Shown: positions 44,951-55,944 of the stretch, in pieces
Layout of the letters: each line of letters begins with the position of its first letter
Numbering within the stretch: the stretch's first letter is position 1
Source: Elephas maximus indicus
Taxonomy: Eukaryota > Chordata > Mammalia > Proboscidea > Elephantidae
Reading direction: 5' to 3'
Length of the DNA stretch: 64,000 bases
Assembly: GCF_024166365.1 (NCBI RefSeq)
Contig: NC_064839.1
Coordinates: 35,414,378 to 35,478,377 of the forward strand
Program-made: the position numbers and the translations under genes
Notes under the pieces: generated by a model
What the model saw: only the letters and a program-made list of their open reading frames with translations
Told to the model about the DNA's origin: nothing
Databases searched by the model: none

Positions 44951-45161
44951 TAGGAGCCCTGGTGGTGCAGCGGTTAAAAGGCTCGTCTGCTAATCGAAAG
45001 ATCAACAGTTCAAACCCACCAGCCATTCCATGGGGGAAAGATGTGGCAGTCTGCTTCCTTAAAGATTTACGGCCTTGGAAACCCTACGGGGCAGTTCTAC
45101 TCTGTCCTATAGGGCCTGTGAGTTGGAATCAACTCCATGGCAGTGGGGTGTTTGGGTTTTG
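44951..45161 (+). repeat. AfroSINE, long form, TSD
   Basis: Complete sense long-form copy, from 'taggagccctggtggtgcag' through 'gatgtggcagtctgcttcc' to 'gaatcaactccatggcagtgg'. tcagagcat flanks it at 44942-44950 and 45162-45170. Confidence 0.95.
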
Positions 45162-45444
45162 TCAGAGCATCCGTGGTTCATTATTCTGACACCTCAAATT
45201 TACTCTGACTCATTAAGAATGAAGTAAAAGAATTGTTATCATCTTTAGAAAATGAGTGTTAGTGCCTGATTGTACGTGGTACTGTGAATTTATCTTATGT
45301 CTAGTAAGAAGCAAGGAAAATTATAAAGGCAGAAATTCTAGAAATAGGCATTAGCATTTCTTAACCTGCAGGTATAGTGTAATTCTTTAGTAAAAGATTT
45401 TTTAACACAGTAGTAGTGAAAATATATGTCTAACAAACATATAA

Positions 45445-45628
45445 ACAAAGAAAGAAACAAACAAAAAACCCCAAACCCAATGCTGTGCAGTCGATTCCGA
45501 CTCATAGCAACCCTTTAGAACAGAGTAGAACTGCTCCATAGGGTTTCTGAGGAGCAGCTGGTGGATTCCAACTGCTGACCTTTTAGTTAGCAGCAAAACT
45601 CTCTTAACCACTGTGCAACCAGGGTTCC
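45445..45628 (-). repeat. AfroSINE, reverse
   Basis: A-rich (aaac) tail, then 'cccaatgctgtgcagtcgattcc' through 'ttagttagcagc' to 'caaccagggttcc'. Short form. Confidence 0.93.
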
Positions 45629-46367
45629 AACAAGCGTTTAGGGAGGGTAAATAAATAGTAGTATATTATAGGAGTATACGACAGGTAGAATCCAATGTGA
45701 AGGGTCAGCTAATTTCCTTTTCAAAATAATGTGAAGCGGGAACTCTTGAATACACTTAATTGATTTTTAATACTTGCTTGTAAATATGCATTATAGCCAG
45801 TAATTTCAGTTATATTTTTTCAACTATCATTCCTCCTAAGAGATTTTTGAGAAGATTCTTCTTTGGAGTACCAAATTTAAAAAGCTGTATGTATGTATTT
45901 ATTTCCTGATAGAGCATGAGTTTTTTTTACATAATTAGTAAAAATAGCATGAAGACAATAATATAACACATGTGCTATACTTAAAGTTGGCATCCTGATA
46001 CCGGTAATTGTTTTTTACTGATCCATCTGTACCATTTTTTATTTTATTTATGACCTGTAGTTTGCATGTATATTTCAATTAGCAAAATAGAGTTGTATCT
46101 TGAAAGTGACTGTAAATAGGAAAATGGCACTTGGTTTAAAAAAAAAAACATTATTTCTCTTAAAAATTGACTGAAAATTCATGAATTGTGCATTTGATTT
46201 AGAGTATAGGAATAATTGGTAGATACATATACAGGCTTCAGTCAGAATTATTATATATTTATCTCCTGAGTAATATAAGAAAATAATAATTGTTTTATGT
46301 TTAAGTCTGTATCATAGTCATTAAAGACAACTTTTCAAAGCCAGCCTTAAGCAATATCACAAGAACT
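45629..46367. other. AT-rich intron, nothing assigned
   Basis: No recognised exon or repeat. Confidence 0.4.
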
Positions 46368-46380
46368 TACTCATTGTATA

Positions 46381-46548
46381 AAAACCAAAAACCAAATCAA
46401 GTGCCATTGAGTCAATTCCGACTCATAGCGACCTTATAGGACAGGGTAGAACTGCCCCATAGAGTTTCCAAGGAGTGCCTGGCGGATTTGAACTGCTGAC
46501 CCTTTGGTTCACAGCCGTAGCACTTAACCACTACGCCACCAGGGTTTC
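46381..46548 (-). repeat. AfroSINE, reverse, TSD
   Basis: Complete reverse short-form copy. The flanks tactcattgtata (46368-46380) and tactaattgtata (46549-46561) are a 13-bp target duplication with one difference. Confidence 0.95.
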
Positions 46549-46654
46549 TACTAATTGTATATACTAATTATTTTGAAAATTTTTTCTTCATTCATTTTAC
46601 ATTTTTTGGTCATTGTATGTGCTAGAGTCTAGACTTGGCATTAAAAACAAAGAT

Positions 46655-46860
46655 TGCTGAAACGCCTATAGTGGCATTTACAGAGCAACCCAATGCTTTA
46701 CATGAATTACTTAATTGTCAAACCAGTTTACAGATGGGAAAATAGAGGTTTTGAAAATTAGGTAACTTGCTTGATGTCACCGAGCTAGTATGTAAGTAAA
46801 GAAGCTATAGTTCGAACTCAGCTCTGATACCAGAGCTAGCATTTTTCTTTTCTCCAAAAC
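46655..46860 (-). repeat. MIR SINE
   Basis: Reversed MIR: 'caatgctttacatgaattac', 'agtttacagatgggaaaatagagg', 'ttaggtaacttgcttgatgtcacc', 'gttcgaactcagctctgatacc'. Confidence 0.85.
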
Positions 46861-46959
46861 TAGTACTTTTAACCAAAATGCTGTATTACATGTATGCTAT
46901 GTATATATAGTCCTCTGGAACTTGGGAAGAAGGAAAGGACATTCTGTTTACAGAGAACT

Positions 46960-47450
46960 TAGTGAATCAAGGCCCAGTCATGTGAGTAAACTGCAGTGGC
47001 AGAGATCCAGATTGCTGAAGCATGGAGAGCATGAAGGGTGTGGCAGAAATGAGGCTGAAAAGATTATTAAGAACATTTCATGCTACATAAAGGAATTTGA
47101 ACTTTTTTCCCCCTAGGCAAAATTAAAGATTTTTAAGCAGGAAGGTGCTTGATTAGCACTACGTTTTAGAAGTATAACTGGTAGCAGTATAGGAGATGGA
47201 TTAGGAAGGACAGTCTAGCTACTGAAAGGAGATTTTGTATTTAGTCCCATTGAGAAGTGATGAATGGCAGTGAAAATAGAGAATAGAAAAGAGGCATTTT
47301 AGGGGAAGACTTAATGGCACTTGCTGATCTGTTACCTGTGTGTTTATGTTTAGAGAGTTGATTTGCAGAGAGGAGTTAAAGGTGACTGAATTTCTAACTT
47401 GGGCAACTGGTGATGCCATTAACCACAATGAGGAATTTAAAAATAGAAGA
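46960..47450 (-). mobile_element. L2 remnant
   Basis: Reversed L2 ('gaatttgaacttttttcccccta', 'ttttaagcaggaaggtgcttg', 'cttgggcaactggtgatgccatt'). Part of it recurs at 51838-52015. Confidence 0.7.
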
Positions 47451-47544
47451 AGGTATGACATGGGAAAGATGAATTGGGTTTCGGGCATTGTGTAAGTTAG
47501 GAACACTTTTGGCTGCCAGGGAATGAAAACCCAACCAAGAATGC

Positions 47545-48030
47545 TTAAGGAATGCCTTAGTTATCAAGTGCTGCCATAACAGAAATTTATTCTGTCACAG
47601 TTTAGAAGCTAAAAGTCCAAATTTAGCACACCAGCTCCAGGGCAAGGCCTTTTCTCTCTATCGGCTCTGGAGGAAGGTCCTTGTCATCAATCTTCCCCAG
47701 TCTAGGAGCTTCTCAAAACACAGGGAACCTGGGTCCAAAGGGCATACTTCATTCTTGGCTCTTAATGCTTGATGATAATGAGGCCCCTCTTTGCTCGCTT
47801 CTCTCTTTTATATCTCAAAAGACATTGACTCAAAATACAACCTAATCCTGTAGATTGTGTCCTGCCTGATTAACATAACTGCTTCATTGACATTATAGAG
47901 GTTAGGATTTACAACACATAGGAAAATTACATCAAATCACACAGTGAAGGACACCCACATAATACTGGGAATCATAGCCTAGCCAAGCTGACATACATTT
48001 TAGGGGGACACAATTTAGTCCATAACAAGC
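47545..48030 (+). repeat. Old interspersed repeat, intact copy
   Basis: About 480 bp from 'gccttagttatcaagtgctgcc' to 'gggggacacaatttagtcc'. Same family as the element split at 16790-18205. Family not named by me. Confidence 0.7.
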
Positions 48031-48037
48031 AACAAAG

Positions 48038-48230
48038 ACTTTTTTTTTAATTGTGTCAAGTGTATATATAACAAAACATTTGCTATTTCAGCATTTTTTA
48101 CATGTATAATTCACTGACATTAATTACATTCACCATGTTGTGCAAACAAAACCACCATCCATTTCTAATTTTTTCCACCACCTTTAATAGAAGCTGAGTG
48201 CCCCCTAAGCAATGACTCCCTCTTATGACT
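48038..48230 (-). mobile_element. L1 3' UTR fragment, old
   Basis: 'ttaattgtgtcaagtgtatatataac...attcaccatgttgtgcaaac' is the reversed 3' UTR of an ancient L1. Confidence 0.7.
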
Positions 48231-48552
48231 TTTTTTTTTTAATCTCCAATAATAAGGTAGGCTGTTCTAAGAATAATGCAGTACTCCATGATGTCATCAA
48301 AGATCCAGATTTCTCTGTGCTTTTTATTTGTAATAAGCTCATTTATTTCATGGTTGCAGCTCCAGACATATCTAAAGCTGCCTTATGACATAATTTCAAG
48401 GCAGGAAGGGGGGAAAGGAAAAGTTGTTTGCTTCTGTACTCTTTATCAAGAAAAGCTTTCACAGTTGCACCAGCAGATTTCAGCTTACTTCTTGCTTTCT
48501 GGAACTGAGTTACATAAAAAAAAAAAAACATGGCCACCAATAATTGCAAGGG
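48231..48552. repeat. Probable old repeat, unnamed
   Basis: 'tggttgcagctccagacat', 'aaggcaggaaggggggaaagg', 'gagttacat...catggccaccaataattgcaagg' look like a common mammalian repeat, but I cannot assign the family. The 100-codon ORF is not a gene. Confidence 0.45.
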
Positions 48553-48555
48553 AAG

Positions 48556-50815
48556 TTGTTGTTGTTAGGTGCCATTGAGTTTGTTTCAACTCATAGCAAC
48601 CCTGTGTATAACAGAATGAAACATTGCCTGGTCCCATGCCACCCTCACAATTGTTGTTATGCTTGAGCCCATTGTTGCAGCTACTGTGTCAGTCCATCTT
48701 GATGAGGATCTTCCTATTTTTCTCTGGTCCTCTACTTTACCAAGCATGATGTCCTTCCCCAGGGACTGATCCCTCCTGATAAAATGTCCAAAGTTTGTGA
48801 GACGTAGTTTTGCCATCCTTGCTTCTAAGGAGAATCCTGGTTGTACTTCTTCCAAGGTAGGTTTGTTCATCCTTTCGGTAGTCCATGGTATATTCAATAT
48901 TCTTTGCCAATACCACAATTCAAAGGCATCAATTCTTCTTCAGTCTTCCTTATTCATCATCCAGCTTTTGCATGCATATAAGGCAACTGAAAAATGCCAT
49001 GGCTTGGGTCAGGCGCACTGTAGTCTTCAAGGCGACAACTTTGCTTTTCAACACTTTAAAGAAGTCTTTTGCTGCAAATTTGCCCATCGCAATGTGTCTT
49101 TTGATTTCTTGACTGCTGCTTCCATGGGTGTTGATGGTGGGTACAAGTAAAATGAAATCCTTGACAACTTCAGTCTTTTCTCCGTTTATCATGCATGATG
49201 TTGCTTATTGGTCCACTTGTGAGGATTTTTATTTTCTTTACATGGAGGTACAATTCGTATTGAAGGCTGTGGTCTTTGATCTTTGTAAGTAAGTATTTAA
49301 ATCTTCTTCACTTTCAGTAAGCAAGGTTGTGTCACCTACGTAACGCAGGTTGTTAATGAGTCTTCCTCCAATCATGATGCCCTGTTCTTCATATAGTCCA
49401 TCTTCTCGGATTATTTGTTCAGCATACAAATCGGATAGACAGGGTGAAAGAATACGGTCCTGACACACACCCTTCCTGACTTTAAACCATGCAGTATCCC
49501 CTTGTTCTGTTCAAACAACTGCCTCTTGATCCATGTACGGATTCCTCATGACCACAGTTAAGTGTGTTCTGGAATTCTCACTCTTTGAAATGTTATTCAT
49601 AGTTTATTATGATCCACACAGTTGAATGCCTTTGCGTAGTCAATAAAACACAGGTAAACATCTTTCTGATATTCTCTGCTTTCAGCCAGGATCCATCTGA
49701 CATCAGCAATGATATCCCTGGTTCTATGGCCTCTTCTGAATCCGGCTTGAATTTCTGGCAGTTCCCCGTCAGTATACTTCTACAACCGCTTTTGAATGAT
49801 CTTCAGCAAAATTATGCTTGCATGTGACATTAATATCATTCAGTAATTTCTGCATTCAATTCAATCATCTTTCTTGGGAATAGGCATAAATATGGATCTT
49901 TTCCAGTTGGTTGCCCAGGTACCTGTCTTCCAAATTTCTGGGCATAAATGAGTGAGCATTTCTAGCGCTTCATCCGTTTGTTGAAACATCTCAGTTGGTA
50001 TTCTGTCGATTCCTGGAGCCTTGTCTTTTGCTAGTGCCTTCAGTGCAGTTTGGACTTATTCCTTCAGTACCATTGGTTCCTGATCATATGCTAACTCCTG
50101 AAAAGGTTGAACATTGACCAATTCTTTTTGGTATCGTGACTGTGTGTATTCCTTCCATCTTCTTTTGATGTGCACTGCGTCGTTTAAATTTTCCCTGTAG
50201 AATCCTTCAATATTGCAACTTGAGGTTTGAATTTTTTTTTTTTTCCTAGTTCTTTCAGCTTGAGAAATGCAGAGCATGTTCTTCCCTCTTGGTTTTCTAC
50301 CTCCAGGTCTTTGCGCATGTCATTATAATAATTTACTCTGTCTTCTCAAGCTGCCCTTTGAAATCTTCTGCTCAGCTCTTTTACTTCTTCATTTCTTCCT
50401 TTCGCTTTAGCTATTTGACATTCAAGAGCAAGTTTCAGAGTCTCTTCTGACATCTACTTTGGTCTTTTCTTTCTTTCCTTTCTTTTTAAAGACTTCTTGC
50501 TTTCTTTATGTGTGATTTCTCTGATGTCATTCCACAACTCGTCTGGTCTTTGGTCATTAGTGTTCCAACACATCAAATCTTGAGATGCTCTCTAAATTCA
50601 GGTGGAATATGCTCAAGGTCATACTTTGGCACTTGTGGACTTGGTCTAATTTTCTTCAGTTTCAACTTGAACTTGGGTATGAGCAGTTGATGGTGTGTTC
50701 TGCAGTCGGCCCCTGGCCTTGTTCTGACTGATGATATTGAACTTTTCCATCATCTCTTTCCACAGATGTAGTCTATCTGATTCCTCGAAGGAGATTGAAG
50801 AAGTGGATATTTAGC
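48556..50815 (-). mobile_element. RTE LINE, longest copy (~2.26 kb)
   Basis: Reverse RTE spanning from the endonuclease-RT linker to the 3' end. From the 5' side (right) it has the RRWKEYTQSRYQKELVN linker segment (50056-50277), RT motifs around 49238-49468 (QDRILSPCLSDLYAEQII), YVGDTTLL in place of YADDTTLL, then LGK..AAKDFFKVLKSK and the LWYWQRILNIPW to MRWTDT-type end at 48586. Many frameshifts, and the catalytic Asp pair is damaged (VGD). Tail 'gttgttgttaggtgccattg' at 48556. The endonuclease N-terminus is absent. Confidence 0.9.
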
Positions 50816-51022
50816 GTTTTCAGCCTTTAGAGTGAAGACAGGCAGAAGAGAGTGGAGGGTTGGGAATGGGTATTAGTTCAGCCAGCCGGATGTCTACTAT
50901 TCTTGAATTTGTGGTACTGATAAGACATCAAATCAGAGGCAGGAACTTTTCATTACTTAGCCCTGATTACCATATTATGACTCATGGAACTATGGTTGTA
51001 GAAAGGGTTAAATGACCTAAGG

Positions 51023-51214
51023 GAGCTCTGGTGACTCTGTGGTGAAGCACTCAGCTGCTAACTGAAAGGTCTGTGGTTCGAACTCACCAGTCACTCTGCA
51101 GGAGAAGGACGTGGCTGCCTACTTCTGTAAAGATTTATAGCCTTGGAAACCCTATGGGGTATTTCTACTCTGTACTGTAGGGTTGCTGTGAGTCCAGGTC
51201 AACTCAACAGCGAT
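51023..51214 (+). repeat. AfroSINE, long form, 18-bp TSD
   Basis: Sense long-form copy with an altered head (gagctctggtgactctgtgg). The exact duplication gggttaaatgacctaagg is present at 51005-51022 and 51215-51232. Confidence 0.95.
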
Positions 51215-51232
51215 GGGTTAAATGACCTAAGG

Positions 51233-51837
51233 AAAATTAGATCATGACCATAAAGAGCCATCACAGAATTGCTGGTAAATAGGGAGATGTTAGTTTAGTG
51301 TTTGGATCACTGGAGATGTCAACTCAAAGAAGATTCTAATAAACCTCTAGAATTATGAGGAGGTCCCTCCAAAGGCAGAATAGATAATATTGCAGTGTGT
51401 GATAATTTATATTTAGCTGAGAATCTTGAGAGCATGTAATGGCAATATAATAGCTATTACTACATAGATGATAATAATACAATTCTAAAGATTAAGTAAT
51501 TTGCTCAAGGCCATGTAGTGAGTCAGTAATAGAGCAAGGAGGAAAAAAATGAACTCAGTTCTCTGAGACAGTGAATAATATATTTACAGTTAGATTTGAA
51601 AGGGCCCTATCTTTTGGTTGTAAATTTTTTCAGTTATTTAATGGTTTATACCCAATGGTCATAGAAACTAGGTTTTATATTTCTAGACTGAAAGTGCCCA
51701 TAACTTATTTAAGTTTCTTGATGGTTTCATACACATATTTAAAAAATGTGTATTCTACCTTAAGAAAGTCAGATACTTTTAAAGTGAGATTATGGAGGTA
51801 TAATTTACATACAGTAATGTCAACCCTTTTAATAACT
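51233..51837. other. Intron, nothing assigned
   Basis: No exon seen. 'ggaggtataatttacatacag' at ~51795 hints at an old L1 3' UTR scrap. Confidence 0.4.
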
Positions 51838-52015
51838 GATGAATGGCAATGGAAATGGAAAATAGAAGAGAGACATTTTAGAGGAAGACTTAATGGCACT
51901 TGCCAGTCTGTTACCTATATGTTTATGGTTGGAGAGTTGATTTACAGAGAGGGGTTAAGGTGACTCGGTTTGAACTCGGGCAACTGGTGATGCCATTAAC
52001 CAAAATGAGAATTTG
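51838..52015 (-). repeat. Second copy of an L2 segment
   Basis: Aligns by eye to 47258-47439 over about 180 bases with few gaps, including shared stretches such as 'gaagacttaatggcacttgc' and 'gcaactggtgatgccattaa'. Confidence 0.75.
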
Positions 52016-52050
52016 GAAGTAGATATACAGTTCTATGGATTTTGATAGGT

Positions 52051-52235
52051 GTAGGGGCTCTGCTGGTGCAGTAGTTAAAGCACTCAGCTGCTAACTAAAG
52101 GGTTGCCAGTTCGAACCTACCAGCAGTCTGCTTCCATAAAGACTTACCACCTTGGAAACCCTATGGGGCACTTCTGCTGTGTTCTGTAGGGTCACTATGA
52201 GTTGGAGCCAACTCCACGGCAGTGAGTTTGGTTTG
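52051..52235 (+). repeat. AfroSINE, sense
   Basis: From 'gtaggggctctgctggtgcag' through 'cagtctgcttccataaag' to 'gccaactccacggcagtgag'. Abuts the poly(T) of an L1 fragment. Confidence 0.92.
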
Positions 52236-52236
52236 G

Positions 52237-52892
52237 GGTTTTTTTTTTTTTTTAATGTGCTTTAAGCGAATGTTTACAGTTCAAGTTAACTTCTCATACA
52301 AAAATTTAGACACACATTGTTATGTGACCATAGTTGCTCTCCCTATAATGTGACAGCACACCCCTCTGTTCTACCCTAGATTTCCTGTGTCCACTCAACC
52401 AGCTCCTGTCCCATTTCATCTTCTCATCTCGCCTCCAGACAGGAGCTGCCCATTTAGTCCCATGTATCTACTTGAGCTAAGAAGCACTCTCTTCATTAGT
52501 ATCATTTTATGTCTTATAGTCTGGTCTAATCTTTGAAGAGTTGGCTTCGGGAATGGTTTCCGTTCTGGGTTAACAGAGAGTATGGGGGGCATGTCTTCCA
52601 GGGTCCCTCCAGTCTCAGACCATTAAGTCTGGTCTTTTTACTAGAGTTTGAGTTCTGCACCCCACTTTTCTCTTGCTCCGTCAGGGACTCTCTGTTTTGT
52701 TCCCTGTCAGGGCCCTCATTGATGGTAGCTGAGCACCATCTAGCTCTTCCAGTGTCAGGCTCATGGAGGCTCTGGTTTATGAGGCCCTTTCTGTCTCTTG
52801 GGCTAATATTTTCCTTCTGTCTTTGGTGTTCTTCATTCTCCTTTGCTCCAGGTGGGTTGGGGGCAATTGATGTATCTTAGATGGCTGCTTGC
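52237..52892 (-). mobile_element. L1 3' UTR fragment
   Basis: Poly(T), 'aatgtgctttaagcgaatgtttac' and the same block order as the intact L1 3' UTR, stopping at 'cttagatggctgcttgctagctgc'. A separate, older copy. The next L1 begins exactly where it stops, so it may continue beyond the window on the far side of that L1. Confidence 0.85.
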
Positions 52893-54926
52893 TAGCTGCT
52901 TTTTTTTTTTAATTCATTTATTGTGCTTTAGGTGAAAGTTTACAATGAAGTCAGTCTCTTATACAAAAAGCCATACACACCCCGCTGTGCATTCCCAGCT
53001 GCTCTCCCCTTAGTGAGACAGAACATTCCTCCTCTCCACCCTGTATTCCCTGTGTCCATTCAATCAGCTTCGGTCCCCCTCTTCCTTTTTATCTCACCAC
53101 CAGATGGGAGTCGCCCGCATAGTTTCATGTGTCTACTTGAGCTACAAAGTTCACCCCTCACCAGCATCATTGTCTGTCTTATAGTCCAGGTTCATCCCTG
53201 TCTATAGAGTTGCTTTTGGGAATGGTTCCAGTCTTGGGCTCTCAAAGGATCTGGGGACCATGATCATCAGAGTCCCTCCGGTCTCAGTCAGACCATTAAG
53301 CCTGGTCTTCTTACGAGAACTTAAGATCTGCATCTCACTATTCTCCTGCTCCATGAGGGATCCTCTGTTGTGTTCTCGGTCAGGGCGGTGATTGATGGTA
53401 GCCGGGCACCATCTAGTTCTTCGGGTCTCAGGCTGATGGAGTCTCTGGTTTATGTGGTCTTTTCTGTCTCTTGGGCTCATATTTTACCTTGTGTCTTTGA
53501 TATTCTTCATTCTCCTTTGCTCCAGGTGGGTTGAGGTGAATTTATGTATCTTAGATGGTTATTTGCTTGCTTGCTAGCTTTTTTTTAGATGGTTATTTGC
53601 TTGCTTGCTAGCTTTTAAGACTCCAGACACCACTCACCAAAGTGGGATGAAGAACATTTTCTTAATAAACTTTATTATACCAATTGACCTAAATGCCCCT
53701 GAAATCATGGCCCCCAGACCCCTGTTCCTGCTACTCTGTCCCTCGAAGTGTTTGGTTGTATTCAAGAAACTTCCTAGCTTTTGATTTAGTCCAAAAGCCA
53801 AACTTCCTAGCTTTTTGGTTTAGTTGTGCTGACTTACCCTGTATTGTGTGTTGTACTTCCCTTCACCTAAGATAATTCTTGTCTACTATCTAGTTAGTGT
53901 ATTTCACTCCCCCTCCCTCCCCACTCTCGTAACCATCAAAAAATGGTTTCTTCTGTGTTTAAACCTTTTCTCGAGTTCTTATAATAGTGGTTTCATCCAA
54001 TATTTGTCTTTTTGCGACTGAGTAATTTCACTCAGCGTAATGCCTTCCAGATTCATCCATGTTATGTTTCATGGATTCATCGTTGTTCTTTATCATTGCG
54101 CAGTATTCCATCGTGTGACTGTACCATAATTTGTTTATCCATTCGTCCTTTAATGGGCACCTAGGTCATTTCCAACTTTTTGCTGTTGTGAATAGTGCTG
54201 CAATTAACAGGGGCATGCATATATCTGTTTGTGTGAGGGCTCTTATTTCTCTAGGATGTATTCCAAGGAGTAGGATTGCTGGATCATGTGATACTGCTAT
54301 TTCTTAAGGAAGTGCCAAATTGATTTCCAAAGTGATTGTACCATTTTACATTCCCACCAGCAGTGTATAAGTGTTGCAGTCTCTCCACAACCTCTCTAAC
54401 ATTTATTATTTTGCATTTTTTGGATTAATGCCAACCTTGTTGGGGTGAGATGGTATCTCATTGTAGCTTTATTTGCATTTTCTAATGGCTAATGATCGTG
54501 AACATTTTGTCATGTATCTTTTAGCTGCCTGAATGTCTTCTTCGATGAAGTGCCTGTTCATATCCTTTGCCCTTTTTTTGTTGGGCTCATTGTCTTTTTG
54601 TTGCTGAGGATTTTTGTAGGCAAAAATTTTTTCCCAGTCCATAGGTTGTCATTTTACTCTTTTAATGAAGTCTTTTGATAGGCATAAGTGTTTGATTTTT
54701 AGGAGCTCCCAGTTATCTAGTTTCTCTTCTAGTGTTTATGCATTGTTAGTAATGTTTTGTATTCTGTTTATGCCATGTATTAGGGCTTCTAGCGTTGACC
54801 TTATTATTTCTTTTGTGATCTTTATTGTTTATGGTTATGTCCTCCTGGTGTATTGATCCTTTAATCGTTATATAGTGTCCTTTCTTATCCTTTATGGTGG
54901 ATTTTACTTTAACATCTGTTTTGCCA
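52893..54926 (-). mobile_element. Older L1, 3' portion
   Basis: Poly(T) at 52901-52910, 3' UTR to ~53930 with a C-rich tract at 53910-53930, then a degraded ORF2 C-terminal region. Near 54830 the sequence jumps from the region equivalent to 56850 of the intact L1 to that equivalent to ~59430, so ~2.6 kb of ORF2 is deleted. Two small local duplications are visible (agatggttatttgcttgc at 53554 and 53587; aacttcctagctttt at 53768 and 53802). It continues after the inserted L1 at 62293. Confidence 0.88.
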
Positions 54927-54957
54927 CTCCTGCTTTTTTTTTTTTTTTATAATAACT

Positions 54958-54963
54958 TTTATT
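54958..54963 (-). terminator. L1 poly(A) signal
   Basis: Reverse complement is AATAAA, ~17 bases upstream of the poly(A) start. Antisense to SNTB2, so it should not truncate the host transcript. Confidence 0.85.
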
Positions 54964-55864
54964 AAGCTTCAAGTGAACGTTTACAAATCCAATCAGTCTG
55001 TCACATATAAGTTTACATACATCTCACTCCCTACTCCCACTTACTCTCCCCGTCTTGAGTCAGCCCTTTCAGTCTCTCCTTTCTTGACAATTTTGCCGGC
55101 TTCCCTCTCTCTCTATCCTCCCATCCCCCCTCCAGACAAGAGTTGCCAACACAATCTCAAGTGTACACCTGATATAATTAGCTCACTCTTCATCAGCGTC
55201 TCTCTCCCACCCGCTGACCAGTCCCTTTCATGTCTGATGAGTTGTCTTCGGGGATGGTTCCTGTCCTGTGTCAACAGAAGGTCTGGAGAGCATGACCGCC
55301 GGGATTCCTCCAGTCTCAGTCAGACCATTAAGTTTGGTCTTCTTATGAGAATTTGGGGTCTGCATCCCACTGCTCTCCTGCTCCCTCAGGGGTCCTCTGC
55401 TGAGCTCCCTGTCAGGGCAGTCATCGATTGTGGCCGGGCACCAACTAGTTCTTCTGGTCTCAGGATGATGTAGGTCTCTGGTTCATGTGGCCCTTTCTGT
55501 CTCTTGGGCTCTTAGTTGTCATGTGGGCTTGGTGTTCTTCATTTTCCTTTGCTCCAGGTGGGTTGAGACCAATTGCTGCATCTTAGATGGCTGCTTGTTA
55601 GCATTTAAGACCCCAGACGCCACATTTCAAAGTGGGATGCAGAATGATTTCATAATAGAATTATTTTGCCAATTGACTTAGAAGTCCCCGCAAACCATGT
55701 TCCCCAGACCCCCGCGCTTGCTCCGCTGACCTTTGAAGCATTCATTTTATCCCGGAAACTTCTTTGCTTTTGGTCCAGTCCAATTGAGCTGACCTTCCAT
55801 GTATTGAGTGTTGTCTTTCCCTTCACCTAAAGCAGTTCTTATCTACTGATTAATCAATAAAAAA

Positions 55865-55897
55865 CCCTCTCCCACCCTCCCTCCCTCCCCCCCTCGT
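55865..55897 (-). promoter_or_regulatory. G-rich (G4-type) tract in L1 3' UTR
   Basis: + strand C-runs (ccctcccaccctccctccctcc...) give five or more G-runs of at least three in the L1 sense strand. Similar tracts occur in the L1 copies at 27440-27470 and 53910-53930. A polypurine/G-quadruplex tract in the 3' UTR is a general feature of mammalian L1. Confidence 0.8.
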
Positions 55898-55944
55898 AAC
55901 CACAAAAGTATGTGTTCTTCTCAGGTTTACTATTTCTCAAGATC

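Noticed and set aside
48276..48578. 100-codon + ORF
   Set aside because: Overlaps a probable old repeat and the RTE 3' tail; poly(K) from an A run.
51571..51963. 130-codon + ORF
   Set aside because: It runs across unassigned sequence into an L2-derived duplicate. No domain and no splice signals fitting a gene.
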